Source of the DNA: Bacteroidia bacterium
Lineage (GTDB): Bacteria > Bacteroidota > Bacteroidia > Flavobacteriales > Flavobacteriaceae
DNA length: 64,000 nt
Assembly (NCBI GenBank): GCA_030432635.1
Contig: JAUIMB010000008.1
Coordinates: forward strand, 1 to 64,000
Direction: 5' to 3'
The number at the start of each line of letters is the position of its first letter. Position 1 is the stretch's first letter. Shown here in pieces: positions 57,009-64,000 of the stretch. The position numbers and the translations under genes were made by a program. A model generated the notes under the pieces. That model did no database searches, was not told the DNA's origin, and was given only the letters and a program-made list of their open reading frames with translations.

Positions 57009-57797
57009 TTAAAACCCACGTTCCTTTTGGATAAGCTCATAGGCACTTTGAACTTGCCTAAATTTCTCCTCAGCACCTTTTTGATGTTCTTTTCCAAGAT
57101 GTATCACGCGATCAGGATGGTACTTTTTTGCCATTTTCCGATACGCTTTCTTAACGTCCTCATCGGTTGCACTTTTAGTGATTTCAAGAATTTTATAGGC
57201 ATTGTCAGAGCTATTGTAAAACATAGCCTTTATACTTCCGTAGTCTCTGGAACTAATGCCCAAATATCCAGAAATCATATAAATTTGGGAGACTTCATCT
57301 TCAGTTACCATGCCATCAGCTTTGGCGATGCCGAAAAGGAAATGTAACAATTGCAATCTAGATGCATGATCCATCATTTCGCGAATCTGAAGACATACTT
57401 TTCGAGTTGGAATGTTTTGCTTGCTGATATTCTTGAATAACCTGAAGGCATGATTGGCTCTATTTTTTCCATACATGCTTACAAATTGCTGGCGCACATA
57501 ATCTAATTCACGTTGATCTTGCTTACCATCGGCTTTGATCACCACAGACGCTAAAATCAATAAACTCACTTCAAAATCTCCCGATTGTGTTTGTGGCCTT
57601 TGTTGCCTTCTTGTTCGCTGTGTAGTGGTTCTGTGACGTTGTTGTGTACGTCCCTTTTTGTCGCCTTCACCGAGCAAAAATCCACCTTGCTCATTAGCAC
57701 CATCGATTAAACTACCAATTGCCAATCCAATAATGGCTCCAATCGGTCCACCAAAAGACCAACCTAATGCACCACCAATCCATTTTGCAAAACTCAT
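57009..57797 (-). CDS. TerB-DnaJ (DjlA-like) protein
   Basis: 262 residues. A glycine-zipper-like N-terminus (WSFGGPIGAIIGLAIGSLIDG) that may insert into a membrane, then a TerB-type helical domain (about 70-185) and a C-terminal J domain (about 195-262) with the HPD motif in KKYHPDRV. A co-chaperone for DnaK, like DjlA, with the J domain at the end. Confidence 0.9.
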   Translation of the reverse strand: MSFAKWIGGALGWSFGGPIGAIIGLAIGSLIDGANEQGGFLLGEGDKKGRTQQRHRTTTQRTRRQQRPQTQSGDFEVSLLILASVVIKADGKQDQRELDYVRQQFVSMYGKNRANHAFRLFKNISKQNIPTRKVCLQIREMMDHASRLQLLHFLFGIAKADGMVTEDEVSQIYMISGYLGISSRDYGSIKAMFYNSSDNAYKILEITKSATDEDVKKAYRKMAKKYHPDRVIHLGKEHQKGAEEKFRQVQSAYELIQKERGF

Positions 57798-58039
57798 GTA
57801 TGTGTAATTTTAGTTCATTCAAATATACTATAAGTTAGTACACTTTTTTGAATTTTGTTACTACTATTAATTTGCGCTCCATTGTGTTTAAAACCTTTGA
57901 AAAAGTAGACAGTTTTCTTCTGGAGCTTGTATAGAGAATGCCAATAGTGCCATTTATCCTGCCAACCAAATACTACATTCCTAACACTTATTTTGACTAT
58001 CTTTGCAATTCAAATATTAATCATAAAAAATCTAAATAG

Positions 58040-58450
58040 ATGTATCCAGCAGAATTAGTAAAACCAATGCGAGAGGATTTAACCAACGTTGGTTTTGAAG
58101 AATTACAAACGGCTGAAGCTGTAGAGTCTGCCTTAGCCAAGGAAGGGACTACCTTAGTGGTCGTCAATTCGGTATGTGGCTGTGCTGCAGCGAACGCTCG
58201 TCCAGGTGCAAGACAGAGTCTGCAAAATGCCAAGCGACCAGATCATATTGTGACCGTTTTTGCAGGTGTTGATAGAGAAGCTGTTGATGCTGCAAGAGCG
58301 CATATGATACCGTTTCCACCAAGTTCGCCGAGTATGGCATTATTTAAGAATGGAGAATTGGTTCACATGTTAGAGCGTCACCACATTGAAGGTCGTCCAG
58401 CAGAGTTGATAGCAGAGAATCTTATGGATGCTTACAACGAGCATTGTTAA
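58040..58450 (+). CDS. Bacilliredoxin BrxA/BrxB family (YphP/YqiW)
   Basis: 136 residues. Active-site C46-G-C48 (NSVCGCAAANARPGAR). In Firmicutes these proteins remove bacillithiol from S-bacillithiolated proteins; the family is widespread in Bacteroidota. A TATCTTTG -7 box precedes it at 57998-58005. Confidence 0.93.
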   Translation: MYPAELVKPMREDLTNVGFEELQTAEAVESALAKEGTTLVVVNSVCGCAAANARPGARQSLQNAKRPDHIVTVFAGVDREAVDAARAHMIPFPPSSPSMALFKNGELVHMLERHHIEGRPAELIAENLMDAYNEHC

Positions 58451-58457
58451 AAAGCTT

Positions 58458-58557
58458 GTCATTACGAGGAATTCCGAAGCTTCGGAATGACGTCGTAATC
58501 TTTTTATTTTTGTTATTGAGATTGCCACACCCAAACAAGTTTGGATTCGCAATGACA
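58458..58557. repeat. REP-pair (two inverted units) between brx and plsC
   Basis: Unit A (58458-58501): GTCATTACGA, an 18-bp palindrome ATTCCGAAGCTTCGGAAT, then GTCGTAATCT. Unit B (58519-58557) is its inverted counterpart: AGATTGCC, a CCAAAC-AA-GTTTGG hairpin, then TCGCAATGACA. The outer ends pair with one mismatch (GTCATTACGA / TCGCAATGAC). This matches the GTCATTGCGA...AATCT intergenic repeats of Bacteroidota. Confidence 0.7.
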
Positions 58558-58560
58558 CAC

Positions 58561-58591
58561 AAAAAACCACGACTATCAGTCGTGGTTTTTT
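58561..58591 (+). terminator. Rho-independent terminator
   Basis: 14-bp stem AAAAAACCACGACT / AGTCGTGGTTTTTT with a 3-nt loop. Confidence 0.9.
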
Positions 58592-58621
58592 GTGTAATAT
58601 TATAGCATTGGTTTACATTTG
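58590..58621 (+). promoter_or_regulatory. Promoter of plsC with terminator T-tract as -33
   Basis: TTG (58590-58592), 21 bp, TACATTTG (58614-58621). The -33 element lies in the last bases of the preceding terminator. The ATG is at 58626, so the transcript should have an extremely short or no leader. Confidence 0.5.
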
Positions 58622-58625
58622 CACT

Positions 58626-59369
58626 ATGAGAAAATTGTTGGCTTATCCGTTGACCGTTTTGTATTGTATTGCCTTTGGACTGACCTTGATTGTTTTTCAT
58701 CCAATCCAATGGTTCTGTTACAATGTTTTGGGATATCAAGCTCATAAATGGAGTGTAGATGTACTTCAATTTTGTCTCATGAGATGTCTCAATATTCTTG
58801 GTACTCGTTTTACTTGGCAAAACCCTTATACTATTCCTGAAAATCGACCTTTGTTGATTATTTCCAACCATCAAAGCATGTACGATATTTCGCCTATGAT
58901 ATGGCACATGCGTAAACATCACGTGAAATTCGTGGCCAAACAAGAACTCGGTAAAGGTATTCCAAGTGTCTCTTTCAACTTGAGACATGGTGGCTCGGTA
59001 TTGATCAATCGGAAAAACCCGAGGCAAGCCTTGGCAGCCATGACTAAATTTGCCCAATACATTGAAGACACCAAACGTGCAGCAGTTATTTTTCCGGAAG
59101 GAACAAGAAGTAAGAACGGCCAACCGAAACCCTTTAAAACCAAAGGACTTGAGTTGCTTTTTAAAAAAGTGCCTTCAGCCATAATTGTTCCTATAACGGT
59201 TAATAATTCGTGGAAAATGCTGCGTTATGGAAAGTTTCCGATGGGAATAGGAAATCATATCAAGTTTAAAGTCCATGAACCTATCAAATTGAATGAAGTT
59301 CAGGAGCATTCAGAATTAATAAAAACCATAGAACGTACTATTACCAGTGCAATTACTCAGGATAAATGA
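58626..59369 (+). CDS. plsC: 1-acyl-sn-glycerol-3-phosphate acyltransferase
   Basis: 247 residues from ATG 58626. N-terminal membrane helix (about 7-25), then the PlsC catalytic H82-x4-D87 (NHQSMYD) and the substrate-binding FPEGTRS (156-162). Converts lysophosphatidate to phosphatidate in membrane lipid synthesis. The last bases overlap the HD gene start (ATGA). Confidence 0.93.
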   Translation: MRKLLAYPLTVLYCIAFGLTLIVFHPIQWFCYNVLGYQAHKWSVDVLQFCLMRCLNILGTRFTWQNPYTIPENRPLLIISNHQSMYDISPMIWHMRKHHVKFVAKQELGKGIPSVSFNLRHGGSVLINRKNPRQALAAMTKFAQYIEDTKRAAVIFPEGTRSKNGQPKPFKTKGLELLFKKVPSAIIVPITVNNSWKMLRYGKFPMGIGNHIKFKVHEPIKLNEVQEHSELIKTIERTITSAITQDK

Positions 59370-60025
59370 CAGAGCAAGAGCAACAACAAATTGAACGCAC
59401 AAAAGCCTTTGTAAAAAAGGAATTGGAACAAGCTGAAGGTGGACATGATTGGTTTCACATTGAAAGGGTGTTTAACAATGCGATGCTCATTTCCAAACAA
59501 GAACGTGTAGATACTTATGTGGTCGCTCTTGGAGCATTGCTCCACGATATCGCAGATAGTAAGTTTCACGATGGCGATGAATCCGTTGGTCCTAAAAAAG
59601 CACGTAAGTTTTTGTTCGAGCACAATGTTGATTCCAAAGTGATTGAGCATGTGGTTAAGATAATTGAAAATGTTTCATTTAAAGGTGGAAATGAATTGCA
59701 AACTTTTTCTTCGGAAGAACTGAATGTCGTTCGAGATGCAGATCGTTTGGATGCGTTGGGCGCCATAGGTATTGCCAGGACTTTTAATTATGGAGGTTTT
59801 AAAAACCGAAAGATTTTTGATCCTTCCATCAAGCCTAACCTTAACATGACCAAAGCCGAATACAAGGCATCCACAGCACCAACCATTAACCATTTTTACG
59901 AAAAATTGTTACGCCTTAAAGATAGAATGCTCACCAAGACAGGACGACGCATTGCAACAAAGCGACATGAATTTATGGAGGTGTTTCTCGAACAGTTTTA
60001 TGCCGAATGGGATGGTGAAATTTAA
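59366..60025 (+). CDS. HD-domain metal-dependent phosphohydrolase
   Basis: 219 residues. The HD motif H60-D61 (LLHDIAD), a further H27-D28-x2-H31 (HDWFHIERV) and a distal Asp (RDADRLDALG) are present, as in YedJ-like proteins of the HD superfamily. Substrate unknown, possibly a nucleotide. Translationally coupled to plsC by ATGA; its stop abuts the convergent AraC gene. Confidence 0.9.
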   Translation: MTEQEQQQIERTKAFVKKELEQAEGGHDWFHIERVFNNAMLISKQERVDTYVVALGALLHDIADSKFHDGDESVGPKKARKFLFEHNVDSKVIEHVVKIIENVSFKGGNELQTFSSEELNVVRDADRLDALGAIGIARTFNYGGFKNRKIFDPSIKPNLNMTKAEYKASTAPTINHFYEKLLRLKDRMLTKTGRRIATKRHEFMEVFLEQFYAEWDGEI

Positions 60026-60904
60026 TTACTGAATCATCCGCTTGACTTCACCTCTATATTTTGAAGCACTTTTTCCTGTAAACTCCTTAAACACGTTATT
60101 GAAGTGTGAAAAATTATTGAAACCGCATTCAAAGCACACATCTGTAATGCTGATTTGACTTTCAGAAAGTAATTTCGTAGCATGCACCACACGATATTCG
60201 TTTACGAATTTTGTAAATGTCTTTCCGGTAACTTTTTTAAAATAGCGACAAAACGCAGGAACAGTCATGCTTACTTTATCTGCGATGTCATCCAAACTAA
60301 TATGTGCTTTAAAATTTTGACTTACATGTTTGTAAATAATGTCAATCTTGGTACTATCTTGAGCCTCAGTTTCAAAAGCAAATCCATCAGCATTTAGAAT
60401 AGTGTAATCTTCCGCTTTCGATAGGGTGTGCAAAATCTCAAGCAAGACCAATATTTTTTTAAACCCTTCTTTTTTAGGGAATTTTTCAATTTTAGGACCT
60501 AACTTTTTCTTTGTTTTTATGCCAAATAGAATACCTTTTTTTGAGCGTTCAAACAAGCTGTCAATACTTTCCATTTCAGGAATATTAAAAAAATACGACC
60601 CCAAAAAGTCTCGTTTGAATTGTACCAATGTTTGTGATCCATTAACGGTTAATCGGTCTGTAAAGCCATTGTGTGGTAGGTTTGGGCCAATCAATAGCAA
60701 TTGACTATTATTGAAATAAGATAAATGGTTTCCAATATGTCGCTTTCCCTTTCCTTTGTTTACGTATATCAGCTCGATTTCTGGATGGAAATGCCAAAAT
60801 GGTTTAACCTCTTCTTGAAATGAATAGTTTTCGTATCTGCTCACATAAATAGAACTCCCAAATTCTGGACTGATTTTCTCAAGGGTAGGCTTTCTATTTT
60901 TCAT
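60026..60904 (-). CDS. AraC-family transcriptional regulator with cupin-type sensor domain
   Basis: 292 residues from ATG 60904. N-terminal cupin fold (FWHFHPEIELIYVNKGKGKRHIG) suggests a sugar-type ligand, then an AraC DNA-binding domain with HTH pairs ISLDDIADKVSMTVPAFCRYF and ISITDVCFECGFNNFSHFNNVF. Its target is unknown. Confidence 0.9.
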   Translation of the reverse strand: MKNRKPTLEKISPEFGSSIYVSRYENYSFQEEVKPFWHFHPEIELIYVNKGKGKRHIGNHLSYFNNSQLLLIGPNLPHNGFTDRLTVNGSQTLVQFKRDFLGSYFFNIPEMESIDSLFERSKKGILFGIKTKKKLGPKIEKFPKKEGFKKILVLLEILHTLSKAEDYTILNADGFAFETEAQDSTKIDIIYKHVSQNFKAHISLDDIADKVSMTVPAFCRYFKKVTGKTFTKFVNEYRVVHATKLLSESQISITDVCFECGFNNFSHFNNVFKEFTGKSASKYRGEVKRMIQ

Positions 60905-61046
60905 AGTCTTAATTCTTGAATACAAAAGTAGTTGTAAAAGGAAATTCTTTCCTATGTTCTATTACCATAATTATATACTATATTAACCTTAATAATAAAA
61001 TAATGATTTTGCAGGGTTAATATAAGATATAAATATGAAAAAATAC

Positions 61047-61080
61047 TTGTTTTCTAGGGTGTTGTTCTAGTCTATCTTTG
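61047..61080 (+). promoter_or_regulatory. Candidate promoter of the 61108 gene
   Basis: TTG (61047-61049), 23 bp, TATCTTTG (61073-61080), leaving a leader of roughly 22 nt. Confidence 0.45.
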
Positions 61081-61107
61081 CAATGTAATCAATAAAAATT
61101 TTGAATT

Positions 61108-61683
61108 ATGAAACCATTGAAAAACACACTTGTATTTGTAATTATGTTCATGATAGCGACAGGTTACGCAGCACAGAATGGCTTTTATGTCCCAAGCAAA
61201 GTAACTGCCGTTTTAAAATTCTCAAATGTTAAAAAGGGACATACATATACCATTAAGGACCATAAGGGTAATATTGTTTATTCAAAAGTGATTGAAAAGG
61301 GAGGGACTTATGCGAAGAAGTTTGATTTTACACGTTTAAAAGACGGATCCTATACTTTTGAGGTTAACAAGGATTTTGAAATAACCATAACTCCTTTCGA
61401 AATTTCATTGCAAAGGGTGAGGTTCTTTAATGATCAGATGACTAAAATATTTAAGCCAAATGTAAGGGTAGAACAGGATATATTAATGATTTCCCAGTTG
61501 AGTTTGAATTCTGTACCAATGCATTATGAATTGTTTTTTGAAGATGACTTAATCTATACTGGCACCTTAGAAGGACAACAAGTATTAAACGGGTTGTTAA
61601 AGCTCTCGAAACATGAAAAAGGCACCTACAATCTTAAGATGAAGTCAGGAGATCAATACTATTACAGAACGTTTAAATTTTAA
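61108..61683 (+). CDS. Hypothetical secreted protein, 191 aa
   Basis: Signal peptide 1-22 (ends TGYAAQ). Two beta-rich halves (HTYTIKDHKGNIVYSKVIEKGG; LFFEDDLIYTGTLEGQQ) separated by a variable link resemble immunoglobulin-like secretion-related domains. No family is firm. It faces the CHAT gene convergently. Confidence 0.7.
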   Translation: MKPLKNTLVFVIMFMIATGYAAQNGFYVPSKVTAVLKFSNVKKGHTYTIKDHKGNIVYSKVIEKGGTYAKKFDFTRLKDGSYTFEVNKDFEITITPFEISLQRVRFFNDQMTKIFKPNVRVEQDILMISQLSLNSVPMHYELFFEDDLIYTGTLEGQQVLNGLLKLSKHEKGTYNLKMKSGDQYYYRTFKF

Positions 61684-61807
61684 AAAAGAGCTTAATTAAA
61701 GAATACAATCTTTTTTATGCTCACATTTTAAGATTGTTACGATGTTTAGGTAGTAGGCTCGATGCTATTAATTTTAGGGGAATTTTAACTAGAGCTTATG
61801 AATTATA

Positions 61808-61842
61808 AAAGAGTTTCCATTTTAAATGGAAGCTCTTTTTTT
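61808..61842. terminator. Bidirectional terminator containing the CHAT stop codon
   Basis: Stem GAGTTTCCATTT / AAATGGAAGCTC (one mismatch or G-T) with flanking A- and T-runs. The stop codon of the CHAT gene (61822-61824) lies in its centre. Confidence 0.7.
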
Positions 61843-64000
61843 TCTAAAAAAGACAATGAATAAAATTAAAAACACAGTTGCGATGGACATCCAAAAAGGA
61901 AGGCTCGATTTCGTTTTCAATGCGATTGGTGATGTGTCTCCTATAAGCACCAATCCAGCCCAATATTGAGGTGCTAATGTGCGTCCTTCCGCAGTCGACA
62001 TATAATCTAATTTGGCATTTTGAAGAGCCTTATCCTTTGGTAAGCCAGCTTTAAGGTGCTTGTAAAAATTCGCTATAATCTTGGCGCTGGACTGCTCGTC
62101 AATTTTCCATAAACTGGTTAACATACTTTCACTGCCAGCATAATTGAAAGCATGTGCCAGCGATATCATGCCTTCACCAGATTGATAGGAAGGTTTTCCG
62201 GTTTCACAAGCAGTAAGTATGGCTAAATTGGAGGATAGGTTTTGGTTGTAAATTTCATAAGTGTACAACGAATTATCTTCAGCTGAGATGCTATCATTTA
62301 CACGTTTAGCAAAAATTAATCGTGATAGTTCGGGTGATATGTTGTTAGATTCGGCATGAGTGCCAATATGAATGATTTTATGTTCCCTAGCTTCTTTGGT
62401 GAACACGTCCTTTGAAGCATTTTCGTTCAAGAACGACGTGCCATCGAATACTTTTGAGAATTCTTCAGCGATATTTGTAGCAAAGGGTTGGGGAAGTAGC
62501 CTTAAATAACTCTTGTCAATAAACACAGAATCTTGAATTACAGCTCTATAATCATTTTTCATTTCATCATTAAATTCTGGAGAAAATGCAATGAAATTTT
62601 TTTCAAAAAATTGAGGTGCCTTGTGTTTATTGATCAGCAGTAGGCTGTAGTTATAGGAGATACAATATCGACGCAATAAACTGTATTTATGAAGGGTTTT
62701 ATTGGATGATGTCTCTTGGGTAACAAAGGCTTCAAAGCTTAAGTTGAATAAATTACCATCTGGAATAATGACGATCTTTTCATTGGATAGAAGACTTTCA
62801 ATTGGTTTCCACAAAATACGATAAAGGTTATGGTAAGATGCTACATTTTGATCGAGCTGCTCACTGTTGAAACCCTTTAGAACAGTACTTAAACCATCAG
62901 TGTCCAGTTGAATAGCATGCAGCTTCTGATCTTCAATAACAAAAGCAAATAAATCGTTATAAATGTACATGTAACGCAACACAGAATGCCCTTCCTTTAT
63001 CACATTGTTAAGCTCGAAAGCCTTAGCAATTGAAGCATATTTGAGATTGTAGTATTTTGGGTAATCTTCTTTCAAGGACGCCAAAAAATTATCCCATTGC
63101 GCATTGGTTTCTATAAAGGATTCAATGTTATCGGTATGTGTTAAGGACTGTTTTAATTGTTCGATGAGATTGGATTCTTTATCTAGCACATCCGTTGGAA
63201 TATCACTTGAAGAAAACTTGGTATTAACGTTGAGCTGCTGACGAATTCTGTTATAAAGCTTTGATTCGTGTAAACTGAGAATTTCCTCTAGATAAGAATC
63301 TTCTTTGGTAGCTTGGTATAACCACAAACACACTTGTTTGGCATATTCGAAAAGATCGTTGTTATCTTCTAGAATCACCGAAAGGTTTTCGTCTTCTGTA
63401 ATGATTGATTTTTGGTGTTCTAATATGGAAATTGCCTGTTTTAAGTTTTGGTATTGGGTTTTTAAAACTGAAGGGTCTTTTTTATCGTGTTCGCCTAATA
63501 CAATTTTAGATTTTAGAAGAATTGCAGAAGGTTTATCGAGATTCATACTGAAGTCGTTAATCTGACTGCTGTTGATGATGTCAGTATCGCTATATAAGTC
63601 AAGTGCCTTGTTGATATGTTTCAAGGCATTGTCAAAGTCGCTGGCCTTGAAATATATTTTTGCAAGGTTAAGGAGTTGGGAACTTTCCACAATGGTTGTT
63701 TTGCCCTGATTTCTTTCGACATAATCATATGCGTTTTGAGCCATTTCAATAGCCTTGTCATGATAACCGTTTTCAGAATAAAACCGCGAATAATTTTTCA
63801 TGGCGTTTAGGTAAAACTCATCGTAGTTCTTTCCAAAAATACTTTCATATCGCGCTTTACTTAATTCATAATTGGTTTTGGCATCTTCTATATTACCATA
63901 ATAATCATTTATGATACCTTTATAGTAAAATGCATCTGCAACACCTAGTTTGTTTTGTTGCTCATTTCTTAAGCTGATTTCCAACCCTTTATCAAAGTAA
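61822..64000 (-). CDS. TPR-CHAT protein with C-terminal membrane helix (5' truncated by window)
   Basis: The frame is open to the right edge; at least 725 residues are seen. The N-terminal half holds tetratricopeptide repeats (for example AIEMAQNAYDYVERNQGK and KIYFKASDFDNALKHINKAL). The CHAT domain has the caspase-like dyad: His in HIGTHAES (codon 62356-62358) and Cys in LTACETGK (codon 62206-62208). A conserved AGSESMLTSLWKID follows, and a C-terminal membrane helix (SLPFWMSIATVFLILFIVFF) with a basic tail ends the chain. CHAT proteases act in programmed cell death or signalling cascades; no partner gene is in view. Confidence 0.9.
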   Translation of the reverse strand, partial: YFDKGLEISLRNEQQNKLGVADAFYYKGIINDYYGNIEDAKTNYELSKARYESIFGKNYDEFYLNAMKNYSRFYSENGYHDKAIEMAQNAYDYVERNQGKTTIVESSQLLNLAKIYFKASDFDNALKHINKALDLYSDTDIINSSQINDFSMNLDKPSAILLKSKIVLGEHDKKDPSVLKTQYQNLKQAISILEHQKSIITEDENLSVILEDNNDLFEYAKQVCLWLYQATKEDSYLEEILSLHESKLYNRIRQQLNVNTKFSSSDIPTDVLDKESNLIEQLKQSLTHTDNIESFIETNAQWDNFLASLKEDYPKYYNLKYASIAKAFELNNVIKEGHSVLRYMYIYNDLFAFVIEDQKLHAIQLDTDGLSTVLKGFNSEQLDQNVASYHNLYRILWKPIESLLSNEKIVIIPDGNLFNLSFEAFVTQETSSNKTLHKYSLLRRYCISYNYSLLLINKHKAPQFFEKNFIAFSPEFNDEMKNDYRAVIQDSVFIDKSYLRLLPQPFATNIAEEFSKVFDGTSFLNENASKDVFTKEAREHKIIHIGTHAESNNISPELSRLIFAKRVNDSISAEDNSLYTYEIYNQNLSSNLAILTACETGKPSYQSGEGMISLAHAFNYAGSESMLTSLWKIDEQSSAKIIANFYKHLKAGLPKDKALQNAKLDYMSTAEGRTLAPQYWAGLVLIGDTSPIALKTKSSLPFWMSIATVFLILFIVFFRKKRASI

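Noticed and set aside
58422-59123. 233-residue reverse reading frame
   Set aside because: Crosses the REP-pair and terminator and runs antisense to plsC; it is a by-product of these sequences.
1-64000. CRISPR arrays, insertion sequences, prophage, rRNA
   Set aside because: No regularly spaced repeats, transposase or integrase genes, phage genes or rRNA were found.

Overview
The window looks like a chromosomal segment of a Flavobacteriaceae-type Bacteroidota (genus not determinable from this alone). Supporting signs are AT-rich DNA, at least four proteins with type IX secretion (T9SS) C-terminal sorting domains, promoters of the TTTG-N19-23-TAnnTTTG type, little Shine-Dalgarno signal, and families common in this group (S46 dipeptidyl-peptidase, a FeoB-associated Cys-rich peptide, MerC-domain protein, TroA-type metal ABC transporter with winged-helix tails).

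Layout. 1-10.7 kb: three co-oriented secreted multidomain proteins, two of them metallopeptidases (M14 and metzincin), sharing MAM-like, FN3, GEVED and T9SS modules. 10.8-14.4 kb: a reverse-strand housekeeping block (PolB-type exonuclease, serine hydrolase, ogt, CNNM/CBS protein). 14.6-16.4 kb: an unrecognised two-gene unit. 16.4-23.8 kb: a reverse-strand heme operon hemA - hemC/hemD fusion - hemE - EI24 protein - GNAT - hemF - hemB, with a divergent AraC regulator. 24.9-27.9 kb: a secreted protein, hemH and a MATE transporter. 27.9-32.9 kb: a large BNR/sortilin-like propeller protein, a small secreted protein, a second AraC regulator and a VOC protein. 33-36.2 kb: feoA-feoB-Cys-rich peptide and a SCO protein. 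36.3-39.7 kb: an M1 aminopeptidase and RseP.

39.7-42.8 kb holds the most unusual structure: tRNA-Asn(GTT), whose 3' half plus terminator is repeated 2.86 kb downstream (54 of 58 bases), so that the repeats bracket a single beta-helix T9SS gene. This looks like an att-flanked cassette without an integrase. 42.8-43.9 kb: a Fur-family regulator divergent from a MerC-domain gene, with two inverted-repeat operators lying on the promoters and a wrecked folE (GTP cyclohydrolase I) translationally coupled to merC. This reads as a Zur-type zinc-starvation locus whose folE has been lost.

44-50.4 kb: a DPP7-type S46 peptidase, a radical SAM protein, an enoyl-CoA hydratase, a sensor kinase and hemJ. 50.5-56.1 kb: a metal-uptake operon (DtxR/MntR regulator, outer-membrane protein, TroA lipoprotein, ATPase, two permeases each ending in a winged-helix-like domain) with a perfect 16-bp palindrome just past its promoter. 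56-64 kb: a small secreted protein, a DksA-type protein, a TerB/DnaJ protein, a bacilliredoxin, plsC, an HD hydrolase, a third AraC regulator, a secreted protein and a TPR-CHAT protein that runs off the right edge.

Metal and heme homeostasis links much of the window: nearly all of heme synthesis (hemL not seen), ferrous iron uptake, a Zur-like locus and an Mn/Zn/Fe-type ABC operon. REP-like palindromes sit in several intergenic gaps. No CRISPR array, insertion sequence, prophage or rRNA was seen.
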